DNA of 64,000 nucleotides, taken from NCBI GenBank assembly GCA_021234155.1, contig JAJEKV010000139.1, forward strand, positions 62,001-126,000, written 5' to 3'. Position 1 is the first letter of the stretch, and each line of letters opens with the position of its first letter. The notes under the pieces are model-generated. The model saw only the letters and a program-made list of their open reading frames with translations. It made no database searches and had not been told where the DNA came from. Both the position numbers and the translations under genes were made by a program. Positions 45,757-57,169 of the stretch are shown piece after piece. Source of the DNA: Isoetes taiwanensis (lineage: Eukaryota > Streptophyta > Lycopodiopsida > Isoetales > Isoetaceae).

Positions 45757-46335
45757 ACCCGAACACATGGTCCTCCCCACTCATGGTGGAGCCGACCATG
45801 CCCTTTCCCTAGCCACCTCTACCTAAAAAAAAAATAAGAAATGTGGGACTAGGGCCCGAACATCTGGTCCCCTCCACTCATGGTGGAGCCGACCATGTTC
45901 TTGCCCTAGCTACCTCTACCTAAAACTGACAATAAATGTGAACTAAGGCCCGAACACCTGGTCCTCCCCACTCGTGGTGGAGCCAACCATGTGCTTGCCG
46001 TAGCCACCTCTACTTAAGAATGAGAAGAAAAGTGGACTTGGACCCGGACATCTGGTCCTCTCCGCTCGAGGTGGAGCCGACCGTGCCATTGAACAAGCCA
46101 CTACAATTTTATTTTAAACCTAAAAATAACAAGTGGAACTGGAAGAGGACTTGAACCCGGGTACGTGGTCCTCTCCACTCTAGGTGGAGCCGACCGTGCC
46201 CTTGAACAAGCCACTCCTTAATCTAGGAAAAATTTATGATTGTAGTGAAAGTGGACTTCAAACCCGGGTACATGGTCCTCTCCACTCTAGGTGGAGCCGA
46301 CCCGTGCCCTTGAACGAGCCACTCCATCAATTTTT
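45757..46335 (-). repeat. Six-copy array of about 75-nt tRNA-like units
   Basis: Copies begin near 45,757, 45,849, 45,943, 46,038, 46,150 and 46,257 (spacing 92-112). Read on minus, each has GTGGCTTGTTCAAGGGCAC (A-box-like), a hairpin CTCCACCTAGAGTGGAG, and in copies 5 and 6 CCCGGGTTCAAGTCC (B-box). The stem is kept while the loops vary. This is likely a tandemly amplified tRNA or tRNA-derived SINE head. Confidence 0.6.
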
Positions 46336-46436
46336 TTAACCTACTTAAAACTATAAAAATAAAATGCAAGTGCGATCAACTACTTACCAAAAGAAGGACG
46401 TGTATACACAAAATCATGTCGGGTCCAAATCGTAAT

Positions 46437-47157
46437 AGAAAGCTGCAACAGAAGTAACGAAGTATTAGAAGAATAAGAACAAAGAAGAAAAATATCGAAG
46501 AAGAAAGAAAGGAAAAAAAAGGGGGGATAGGAAACAAGAGATAGAAATAAAACAAGAGAAAGAAATAAGAGAAGAAATAAAAGAATAGAAGGGAAGAAAT
46601 AAGGATAGAATAGAGAAGAAATAAGAGAAGAAAGAAGAGAAAATGAAGAATAATAAGAGGAAATAAGAGAAGGGAAGGGATTAGTATGGAAGGAAAAAAT
46701 AAGGGAAGGGAAATAAAAGGATCGAATGGAAAGTGAGGAAGAAATGAAAAAGAATGAAGAATAAGAAACAAATGAAGAATGAAGAAATGAAATTAAAAAG
46801 AATGAAGAATAAGAAATGAAAAAAAATGAAGAATAAAGAAGGGACGAGAAGAAAGAAATGATGGAAGGGAGGGAAAGAATGAGGAATGAGAAAGCATGAG
46901 AAAGAATGGAAATGAGAAAACATGGGAAAAGAAAAGAATGAGAAAAGAAATGAGAAAGCATGAGAAAGAAATGAGGAAGGAATTAGGGAGGAAGAATGAG
47001 GAAAGAAAAAATATGGGAAGAAAGAATGAGGAAAGAATGAAGCATGGAAGGAGGAAGAAGAAATGAAGCATGGAAGAAAGAATGAGGCATGGAAGAATGG
47101 GAAGAAAGAATGAGGAAGAAAAATAATCAAGAACAAAGAAGAAGAGGAAGGAAAGGA
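46437..47157. repeat. 720-bp purine tract (GA-rich plus strand)
   Basis: Almost uninterrupted A/G on plus: GAAGAAAGAA, GGAAGGAAG and GAATGAGAAAG words with rare T. Open frames on the opposite strand encode Phe/Ser/Leu only because the composition excludes stops. Confidence 0.9.
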
Positions 47158-47358
47158 AACAAAAAAAAATTGAAATCTAGCCTAACGATTCGATCCAAAG
47201 ACCTAGTCAATCTAAAAATCATGATGTACTAACCTTAAAAATAGTTCTTGCAAGTGGGTGAAGCCTTTAGCGCCGGAAATCGCCCAAAAAGTCGTGACCT
47301 TTGAAGCCTAGAAACGGACCCGGAAAAGCCGGCTGCGGGTCTGTAAAAAGCTGTAGAT

Positions 47359-47445
47359 GTCGCATGCGACGTATTTTCAAAAACGTATAATACGGTTTTA
47401 TGTCGCATGCGTGGACGCGACGTATTTTGTTATAGCGATGTCTGG
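47359..47445. repeat. Palindrome cluster and left 13-bp inverted repeat
   Basis: GTCGCATGCGAC at 47,359-47,370, a second GTCGCATGCG at 47,402, GACGCGACGTATTT, then TAGCGATGTCTGG at 47,433-47,445. The reverse complement of the last is found exactly at 57,154-57,166. Confidence 0.75.
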
Positions 47446-47589
47446 CACTTTTTAATTTTTGGGTGCCTTTTTTTTATGTGATGGTCATGAAAATTTGTCC
47501 CTAACCTAATTTTGACATGTCGAAGCCATGTACGCAGTCAAATTCACATTCTGGATTGATCCAATCTTCTATTGCTACTACTTACAAAT

Positions 47590-47815
47590 GTTAATGGGCC
47601 TGGGGTGGCATGCTTGAGCCACTTGTCATTTTTTAGCCTGGGGTGGCATGCTTGAGCCACTTGTCATTTTTTAGCCTGGGATGGCATGTTTGAGCCACAT
47701 GCCATGTTTGAGCATGTTTCAGCCTCGATGGCACGTTATGTGGCATGTTTGAGCCTAGGGGTGGCATGTTTGAATAGGCTCAAACATGCCTAATGTGAAT
47801 AGGCTCAAACATGCC
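47590..47815 (-). repeat. Short array related to the 62-kb satellite, mostly inverted
   Basis: GGCATGCTTGAGCCACTTGT repeats occur twice with 48-bp spacing, followed by GGCATGTTTGAGCC copies, then GGCTCAAACATGCC in the opposite orientation. These are the reverse complement of the 61,955-63,545 satellite unit. Confidence 0.8.
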
Positions 47816-47879
47816 TTGGGTCCCGCCTTCTGGGGTCCTTGCTCTCCCCTCCTGTGATGAGGCCTTGCAAGGTCCTGGC

Positions 47880-48925
47880 CTTGTTTGACTTGGGGAAGGG
47901 TCCTAGCTCACGCCCAAACAATGGGCCGCGCACGGACCGCTTCTAATGCTAACTCCTTGATCGAAAAACCTTGTCCGAAATTCAAAAAATTGGCTCAGAG
48001 GCCGGGTGATGACTTAGGAAGCCAGCCGCAAAAATTGAATTTTAATTCCATGCTATGCATTAATTACTTAATTTATGGATGCCTTTCAATCGCAAAGCGG
48101 CCTCGACTTTGGATTGCCACATCGAGGAGGGGGCAGATCCAAACTCTATTCCGCTTAGTTCCGCTTGGTCGCTGCTTCCCAAGTGTAGCCTCTCGGCTAG
48201 GTCCCAAGTGCAAAGGACCAAAACTTCGCCCCCAAAACACAAACCCTCCAAGAACCTTGCAACTCATTGGGGTTTACGCTTTGGAGGCCCTATCCTTGTC
48301 GATTCGTCCGAGGACTTTGCCGCCTTGAAGTAGTGGGGGTGTCACGGCGAGCACGGGCCCTAACCTCCCCTCCTCCCCTCCCCGGCTTGCCCGAAAAGTC
48401 CTCTCCGGGCCCCCATGACCGATGGGCAAGCTCCCCTATCCGGAACCGTGATTTGGCTCTTCCATTGGGACCAGAGCATTGACATTTCCCTGGGGACCAA
48501 CGTTCGTAGCTAGAAGACCATCCACTCTCCCAGAAGCGCCAAAGTAGCTCATGTCCAGCACCCTCGTAGTCAATTGGCATGGGAGGTGGATGCTGAATAC
48601 TACCATGTAGGGAGCATGCGTTCCTTTCTCATGCGTAAGGGACTGCGTAACTTGGTCCCAAGGGTAATTTCGCTATTCCGGACGATGTCGTGAAGTCGAA
48701 TCTCCGTTCCGGGGCCTCCACAGTGCCCGAACGACAAAACACTTCGGTTTCTTAACGGTCGCCCGCAGGACGCTCTACGGTTTGATAAGTTCCCCTGGAC
48801 CGATCTTGGATTTTTCGGACCTGCCCGAAGAAGGGCCCCTGAACAGAGGATCCAACGGTCGGATAGGGAAACCGGGCTCCGGGAGGGTGGTCATTTTGAT
48901 ATTGCGTTGATCTATCGATTTATAT
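47880..48925. other. GC-richer region, possible upstream exons
   Basis: Open patches occur on plus (48,079-48,333) and around 48,575-48,650 (AWEVDAEYYHVGSMRSFLMR). The second looks protein-like and may be an upstream exon of the gene at 48,926-49,672, but I could not connect them by splice sites. Confidence 0.35.
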
Positions 48926-49672
48926 CAAAGGCAAAGAGTGCTTACTAAATTGAAGTCGGATTGCAAAAAAGTTGGAGGCGATTGGTCAAAAAAAAAAAAC
49001 AAGTCCCTAAACCAGTTAATCTCCATAAGGAAGATATCAAGGTATTTCTTATTTTTTTTGCCATTCGTTCACTTTAACTTGTGATAATGTTGTGTGCCTT
49101 GCAATCAGATCGCATTCGAATGTGCAAAGGATCCACTTGCGAAACATACAGAACGGACTACGAAAGCAACTGCAAGTGGAGGAACTCCGTCTCATTTGGG
49201 CTCTGGAAGTCGAAAAGGGTTTCACCATAGATTCGTAAGAGCTATATTAGTTCGCATTAATTTTAATAAGAACTTTAAATGTCATTAGCTAATACTCGTC
49301 ATATTGTCATAGTACCGGCTATACAGGTTTTCCCTTAGCAAGGAGCACGTACGAATAGCCACTACTCGTGGAGCTGTTTATCTATATCAACAGTTATACG
49401 AAGAGGAACTATCCCATATCAAGGGAATGCCAATGTGCGTTGTATGTAATTATTATAATTCTATGAACTACATTAATGCCATATTCTTCTGGTTTTTATA
49501 GGAAGCAGTGGAACACATGAACCAAGCCCTAGACGAGGACGCAGGACGAGGGGTCGACAAAGGAGCGTCGAACTTTGGAGAGCCATCCTATCGCGAACAA
49601 GAAGCGGAGGTTGAGAGGCGTCCTCAAACCACTTACTCGGATGACTACTCCACCGAGTCTGACAGAGATTAG
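48926..49672 (+). CDS. Spliced gene candidate, perhaps transposon-encoded
   Basis: Exon 48,926-49,041 (KLKSDCKKVGGDWSK, then PKPVNLHKEDIK) ends at AAG|GTATTT in phase 0. Exon 49,109-49,234 (IAFECAKDPLAKHTERTTKA, then GGTPSHLGSGSRKGF) starts after CAATCAG and ends ATTC|GTAAGA, 42 codons. A third exon near 49,335-49,440 (LSKEHVRIATTRGAVYLYQQ) and a last exon 49,502-49,672 (EAVEHMNQALDEDAGRG, then TYSDDYSTESDRD and TAG) follow, with phase at exon 3 uncertain. The K/R-H-G-S-G-S stretch faintly recalls the plant transposase-associated PTTA/En-Spm domain. It lies 170 bp from a palindrome cluster, which supports a transposon gene. Confidence 0.45.
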
Positions 49673-49843
49673 CTTTAGGCTAAAAGGGTGGATACTCCCC
49701 TTAACGAGTCTTTTGTGATTATTTAAAATATAAATACAATACACGATTTTCAATTAAAAAAAAGGTGACATGTCTTTTGCCTCTTGTACATCATATTGTA
49801 ATTATCTAAGCAAAACATTTTTTTTTTTAATTCTTTTTACAGG

Positions 49844-49859
49844 ACGTCGCATGTGACGT
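49844..49859. repeat. Palindrome ACGTCGCATGTGACGT
   Basis: One mismatch from the palindrome ACGTCGCATGCGACGT found at 56,790, 56,977 and 57,053. Followed by TTGCACGTGG, as in the 56.8-kb cluster. Confidence 0.75.
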
Positions 49860-49899
49860 CTACATTTTTTTATTGCACGTGGATTTTTGGGTTGCCCCT

Positions 49900-52800
49900 A
49901 GGGGGGCAAACCCTTGTTTATGTGGGTTTATGGCATATCCTAGGTATATGCTAGAATATACCTAGGATATGCTGATGACTGCTCTCGGTCACCTGCGTTC
50001 TAGATCCAGGATGCTCAAACCGAGTAACTGGCAGGCAAATACTGAGTGCGTGAATGAAGGTATAATAGCAATCGTTTTTTGCAGTGCCATAAATCTAGAA
50101 CCGTTGTGAATAACTTCTTCTATAGCTCCAACCGATTCGGAAGCTTTTGCAACTTTGAAAGTTCCTTGCTTTTGGAATGTTGAAATCTGCCCTTTTGGTT
50201 TGAAGAACTTCTCATGAACTTCGTTGTGGTCAGTGGTCTTTGAATTTATCCAAATGCTTTCACAGAACCTGTTTTGCAAATTCTGCAGCTCGATATGGTA
50301 ATAGCAGTAAGTGCAGCCATTTTTCCTGCTATTTAGAAGCCCATAGTGAATCCACATCTGGAGGTTAGTTTTGAGAGGACATCATGTATACCGAGCGTTT
50401 TGGATCAGCTCATTTATGTGGCTCATGTACTTTGATTTATTTCACCCATTTGTGCTATGAATTTGGAAATCATGTACCTAGCAGTTTTTATAGGTTGTTC
50501 TCTAAGCTTTCCAATGCATGCTCATGCTTAAGAAGTGGAGCTCTCTTGTTGAAGTTACGGCCCTGTGACTATTCAGCTGTAGGATTAGAGCAGCAAATGC
50601 ACTTTGTTATATTTGACATATTTAGACTAGGAATTTGAAAATTGTGTACCTAGTATTATTTTTAGATCTTCCCTTGAGCTTTCAAACGGATGCTCCGGTT
50701 GGTGAAACAGAGCTTGCACGTGCAAGGTATGCCAATATTACCATATTAATCTATTTTTGTTTATTTTAGAGAGCTTACAGTTTAAGCACTTATCTATGGA
50801 CTACATGGCCTGGCTAGGGAAAGCTGTGAAGAATTTCAAGTAACATGCCAGGCTATGTTTGTGCTTGGGGTGGCCTAAATGTACAGCTGCTTCTAAATCG
50901 TAGGCTTGACTTTTAGGCAGGCCCATGAGGAGATTCATCTCCGGCATACAGCTAGTTCCTTTATATAGACTGTCAGGCAAGGAAAACCATCGATGCAAAC
51001 AGACATATCGCAGCCCAAATACTATTTGCAGCCGTTAAAGGTTATAGATACTTAGTTATAGTCCTCCTATATGGCATTTCAATTCTATGCCCTCTGGATC
51101 TTACTTATATGTGTTGGCGATGCATTGCATGTGTCGGTGATGCAAGTAAGAGAGGTAAGATGAGAAATTAATGCTGAGAACATATGCATAGATAGTTAGT
51201 TATAGAATAAGGGGTCTGCCAGCATCGACTTGCCATTTTTTCTGCCGGCTTCCAAGTTGTGGTGTCTTTATGGAGATGAATGACAGTTCTGTGTAAATGA
51301 TTACTCGTGAATGTGTCTCAGTTAGAAGCACCAAGGTAACAGTAATATTTCATTGCAGTGCCATAAATCTTGACTTCTTATTCTTGCATTACAAATGCTT
51401 TCATGTAATATTGTCGAGATTGTGGAAGCGAATTCTATGTGAGTGCTGGGTACTCTAGCGTATTTGTATTGGCTTTGTATCCAGTCTGTTCGTGGCATTG
51501 AGCTACCTAAAGCACGGCACACATAAATTGGCATGATTATTGTGTTTCCTAGAAGCCTTCTTAAGAACATTACTACTTAAATAATGGTAGAAAAAGCTCA
51601 TGTGCAATGAGCCAAACATACATAGTCTGTTCACAAGGCATTTCTTAAAATGTATACCACTGGTTGCAGAGTTTATTGAGAGTTTATAGTCTCTTTAGAC
51701 ATTTGCTAACTATTGTATGCTTTGGCAATGCAGGCATTGAAGATATGGCCGACGTATTGAAGATATTGGAAACATGGAAAAGAAACTAGGTATATATTAT
51801 TCATCCAGTCCCCCGAAATTGAGAATGCATAGCTGGATCTTATTGCATGACTGGATATGCTAACTAACCATTTGCCCAAAATGTAGATGCACCGTAATGA
51901 ATCGCCTGCCTAATGCTCCACGAAATAGGGAATAGGGCACCTTGCATCTGGCTTCACCTGTAAAAGCAAGGGCTAAATCTGAGAACATTGAAGGCTTTGC
52001 CCAGTTTGATTTTGCAAGGCGGCTTGCATAGGGATGAATGCAACATAGGATCTAATATTTTATAGTTTCGCCATCCTAGGACACAGTAATTGTCATCTGT
52101 CGGCACAGTAGTTTCACCGTCTGTTATATCAAACCTCTAGATTCGTTCTAGTGAAGGTATAGCACAAACTTTCTATACAGTTCGGCATGCAATACTATGT
52201 TTTCTTTTTTCTTACTTGTCCAAGACATTCAAACTCATGCCGCTCACTGCTTACTCGGCATGGTAAATCAGCAAGAAGTTGTACCCTAGTTCTGGATTGA
52301 GCTAAGGGGCATTTACCGTGTTCATATTCTAACTATGTGCTTTCTATAAGTGCCAGGCTTTCTAACATCAATTTGCTACTTTAGTTTGCTGTGGACATTG
52401 GAGAAAGGAGCAAAGGAGTGTGCATTTCAAGTATATTCTCAAAACGAACAGGTAGTTAGGTTCGAGTAAAGGGGGCTTGCATGGGTTTGGGCTCATTTTT
52501 TTCCCTCTTAACTTTAGGCTCCTGCAAAGCTTGAGACTGAAATAATGGTTCTGCAGATCTAGATCATATTCATGCAACTCGCATTTCATTTACAATGGTA
52601 AAGTACACTTAATTTCTTTTACCTTCGACTAAAATAATCCAGAGATAGTTGATTGTAGAGATTTTTGACTAGAATGGCTGGAAGTAAGCTGCTATGCATA
52701 ATGCATCTTGCATCTTTTGTTTGTTAATGGTTAGAGTTTGCAGTTTGGAATGAATGCATTTGAAATGCATTCTCTATGGTCTTCATGTGCATTTTAATTC

Positions 52801-52980
52801 TATGCCCTGTGGATCTTAATTGTATGTCTTGGCCATGCATTGCATCGATGATGCAAGCATGACAGAGCCTGAAACGAATCAGCCTATGTATATGGGGTAG
52901 ATTTATAGTTACAGAGTTCGGGCCTGCAAGGGTTATAAGGAATGCCAGCTCTGGATTGACTTATGCAAATGGGTTATTTC
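49900..52980. other. Long non-coding stretch
   Basis: I see no recognisable gene. A 122-residue open frame on minus (49,989-50,357) has no known domain. Diverged internal repeats include TTCTATGCCCTCTGGATCTTA at 51,084 and TTCTATGCCCTGTGGATCTTA at 52,799, and GCAGTGCCATAAATCT at 50,080 and 51,355. This pattern fits the interior of a large non-autonomous element. Confidence 0.4.
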
Positions 52981-52984
52981 TTTG

Positions 52985-53730
52985 CATACAGGCTAGTTAT
53001 CCAAGGCATTTCTTCAGGAATAGATGTGTTTCTGTGTCTGGATACGGTCTGAGTATGGGACCTTTCCATTGATGTGGTTTTCATGCTGAGTCCTTTAGCA
53101 CTACAAAGCTTCCACATTAGTATGTTAGTAGAAGTAGATTGCTCTATTTATGCATTATCGCAGTGACATGCTTCTATTTTCGAAATCTGTTGCTAAACTG
53201 TTTGCATCTCTGAGTAGAGGTTAATAATTAAACTCAGTTTCCTTCTAAAAAGATGTGTTGCTTCAAAGAAAGGGTTACTATAGATCAGACCCATGCAAGT
53301 GAAAGGCCAAAGGGGATTAATTTTGAATTCCCAGATGGAAAGAGATGATCAGATTTAGAGACGGTGGTAGAGTGCAAACCAGAACATTTGCTGACGAAAC
53401 AAAAATGGGTACTCCAGATCTAAGTCCAGTAGTTCAACATTAGTGATCCAAGGCACGTTTCTTCAAGGATGGATATTTTTTGTTGCCTGGATACGGTCTG
53501 ACCATGGGACCTTTTCATTGATGTGGTTATTTTGCTGAGCCTTTAACATTACAAAGCTTCCATATTATTATGTTCATAGAAGTAGATTCTTTTATTTTTG
53601 TTGATTGATTTGTTTGGGCATGTCAAATTATTGTACATCGTTGTGCCATGCTTCTATTTTCCAGATTTGTTGCTAGACTATGCACCCTTGCATCCATGAG
53701 TAGAGGTTAATAATTTATTTCAGATTTTCG
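52985..53730. repeat. 449-bp tandem duplication
   Basis: CTGGATACGGTCTGA, TGGGACCTTT and ACAAAGCTTCCA recur in order at about 53,040 and 53,490 (offset 449). GAGTAGAGGTTAATAATT follows in each, at 53,214 and 53,698. Confidence 0.8.
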
Positions 53731-56700
53731 TAGTTCGAATTGCTTGCATCTGCTCTGACGTAAGTAAATATTAATAATTAAAGTCAATCTCTTTCTAATT
53801 TAATCTATTTCAGATTTCGTATTTAACATTGCTTGCATCTGCTGTGGGCATACCATTCTTTGAAATTTGTTATTCAGGGTTTGGCATCAAATTGGGATGT
53901 GCCTAAGCTAGTGTGTTTAATCTAGGATTTTATCCTATTTAATGTGATGGTTTGGTTTGTTGCAGGGCAATTGTCTGGAGATGTGCCATCATGCTTGTGG
54001 TAGGGCGTGCATATTTTGAAGCCTATCTGCATGTTGCTGCTAGGGCGTGCATAGTAAAGTTGTCATACGGCTGGTGAAATTACTACATGGGTGAAGATAT
54101 TGTTGTTTGTAACTTATCTAGGGTTTGAGATCAAATTGAAGTGCATGTAAGTTAGCAAATTGAAAGTGTATGGTTATTGCTGGGCTCATTTTCCCCGTGG
54201 TCATGCATGTTTACTTGGGATAGACTTTAGTTATTGGAGCCCCACTTGGAGAGATGCTGCTGAGCTTTGTATATTCTGCAGCTTCGTGCCAGGCAAGAAT
54301 TGTTCGTCAAGAATTGTTCGTCTAACAGGCATGTTTATACTATGACATGTGTGATACAGTTCAATAAACTAGTTGCTTTGCCTCCCATGGCCATGCATGT
54401 TTATTGAACTCGGATTTTGAAAGTTGTCATACCGGTAGTGAAATTACGACATGGCCTTACTCGGTAGTGAAATTACGACATGGCCTTACTGTTAGTGTGT
54501 TTTGGGTGTGTGAAATTATTGTGCATTGTAGTGGCATGTCTATTTTGCAGTTTTATTGCTAGGCTGTGCATCCTTGGATCTCTGGGTGGAACTGAACGCA
54601 TCCTTGCATTACCATTCTTTATAAGATGTAACTAGGCTAGTATGTTTAAGCTTGGATTTTAAATCTGTCTGCATGCTTTGATGATACATATGCTAATGGA
54701 ACGATGCTATTTCTTAGATCTGCCGTGAATTACTACATAGATCGAGATATCGTTCTTTAAAGCTAGTATGTTTAAGCTTGCATTTTAAACCTGTCTATGG
54801 AAAAATGCTGCTATGTCATTGACAATTTTGCAAACATCACACTATGGTTAATTAGCCTTTTAAATTACAATTTGTTTGGCATTAAACAATCTTCCTCCCC
54901 GGGCATCTACATCTATGTCTATTGTAAAAAGCTCTTGTTTGAAGTTGAATTCAAATTAGTGACATAATTTAAATGTATGCAGCCGATTAGCCTTACTTAC
55001 TGTAGTGCTTCAACAATTCACATGCAGAAGAACAAGACAAGCACACTCATGTGCCCTGCACATTGCAATTGTTGTTTTCCTAGGCAACCCTTTACTATCG
55101 ATGTGTCAACAACATGCCTTTCTTCTAGTGCGACCTTTTCGTTTTAGTATATCACATATATTTTATTCAAATACAATGGTATTAGAAGTTTAAGTAAAAA
55201 CTATCTAAATATGGATGGCCAAAATTCCTTTTACAAGAAAAAAAGCTAATTATCTTGGCTAAATAATATTGTTCAACAAGATTCACCTAGGTTTCTACGA
55301 CTATTTACAAGTCAGAAAATATGCAACATGAACATTCTCAAAAACCTATAGTTTGTCATGTCCAAACAAAATTTGGCCTTAATGGTAACCTTGTTAACAG
55401 GCAAGACAAATAACAAAAATTTCCTAATAGACGTTAATAATTTACACAAATAATCATTAAGACGGTGGTGCATTTGAATATACTAGCCCTATGTTGTTTC
55501 AGACTACAATGCGATGTGTCTAAAGCTCAGATATAATCATCTCAAGTTGGATAAAAAAAAATCTTGGTGTGCGTCACAAAGAACTTTCAAGCTTGAATGT
55601 TTTCAGCTTTTTCTTCTATTTCACCTTCCCTTTCCCAACCCTTTGCCCCAATTATTATGGAAGGCCATAATTCCAGGCTGTATATAAACCCAAACATATA
55701 ATTTTCTATAGCTTTGAAGTAGTTGCTTTATACAAAATAGGTTCCTCATATATATTGTTCTTTAATTTAAAGTGTTACAAATTGACCTCTTCGATTTAAA
55801 GTGTTACAAATGCACCTCTTCAAAGATGTGATTGGTAGAGCAATCAAGATCAATCATCCTAAAACCGCTGACCTACTATTTTTCCCAAGCCTGCCCTACT
55901 GCTAGTTTCTTTTCTTTTCTTTTTTTCTAAGCACCAAACGGCTCTTTCATGTGAAATGTGATTGTTACAAGAATCAAAACAAACTTTAGTAATCTAAACT
56001 TTATGTCGACAACCTTATATGCCCTTTTTCTAAGCAATGTACACATGAGAGGACCTACATGTCTTGTCAAAGTTAGAGGCTTGATTAGAGGTTGTTGGAT
56101 TCATGACTTTGTGTCTATAATGTCATTCGTTTCTCACTTCCCTTCTCGAAAAGAAGATGTTGCGGTCCTAGTTTGGTTGAACATCCATGTTGTACTATAG
56201 CTCTCATACGTACTCTATGTTATTTCAAGCTTATAAGATTGATTATGAACATTATAAATGGACCAATTAACTAACTCCCCATGCACAACCTTTTACATAT
56301 CATGGTAAACAACTCCATATATAGTCACTAAGTAAGGTGGCCATGTTCTATTTCAACATCCTTAGAAATTTAATTTGCAAGGGTATTGCATCATTCCCTC
56401 TAACTATAAGCTAGAGATTATGCAAGTGATTACATCTCAAACTTGAGTTATAGGAATCCAACAACACATCTAGACAATAAGTTATAACTCAAGCACTCTC
56501 ACATCATATTGATACCATTCTTACACCATATCAATGAAATTCTAGATTAGCACTCTTGGTCTTGGCCATCCACCAGTCCAAACTTAAAATATAGAAACTG
56601 CACCGCACCCCCTGCATCAATGCTCATATATGGCTATGATTAGTAAAGCTGCCATATCTAAGTCTTGGAACTATTGTGGATGCTTTAGAAGATAAAAAAA

Positions 56701-56785
56701 AAAGCAAACACACCCTTAGGCCATCATAGGGCAACCCTCCGTGCGCAGCACCTTGTTTATTACGCGGTTTTTTAATTTTTTTTTA
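53731..56785. other. AT-rich non-coding stretch
   Basis: Contains further diverged copies of the preceding repeat (ATTGCTTGCATCTGCT at 53,740 and 53,832; the 54,540-54,610 block) and a short direct repeat GTAGTGAAATTACGACATGG (54,433 and 54,467). No coding sequence with a recognisable domain was found. Confidence 0.4.
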
Positions 56786-56789
56786 TATA

Positions 56790-57166
56790 ACGTCGCATGC
56801 GACGTCTAGATTTTTTATTCCACGTGGCTTTTTTAATTACACGTGGATTTTTTATTACACGTGGCTTTTTTTATTACACGTGGATTTTTATTACACGTGA
56901 ATTTTTTATTCCAGGTGGATTTTTTATTCCACGCGGATTTTTTATAAATATTACATGTGGCTGCGACGTCTAATATACGTCGCATGCGACGTCTAGTCAC
57001 GTATGCATCACGTATGCGTCACGTATATGTCACGTTTGTGTCACGTCTGTATACGTCGCATGCGACGTCTAGTACCGCGTCGCATGCGACGTGTTCCGGA
57101 CGTTTCACGTCCACGCCTCGCGTGGTCACGGGCGACGTCGTGATGGACGTGACCCAGACATCGCTA
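56790..57166. repeat. Palindrome and G-box array with right 13-bp inverted repeat
   Basis: ACGTCGCATGCGACGT occurs at 56,790-56,805, 56,977-56,992 and 57,053-57,068, with a 14-bp version at 57,078-57,091. Between the first two lie about seven units of CACGTGGATTTTTTATTA type at about 18-20 bp spacing. A run of GTATGCRTCAC words follows. The block ends with CCAGACATCGCTA (57,154-57,166), the inverse of 47,433-47,445. Confidence 0.8.
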
Positions 57167-57169
57167 AAT

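Noticed and set aside
46376-47136. Long minus-strand open frames rich in Phe, Ser and Leu
   Set aside because: These are the complement of a GA-only tract, where stop codons are rare by composition.
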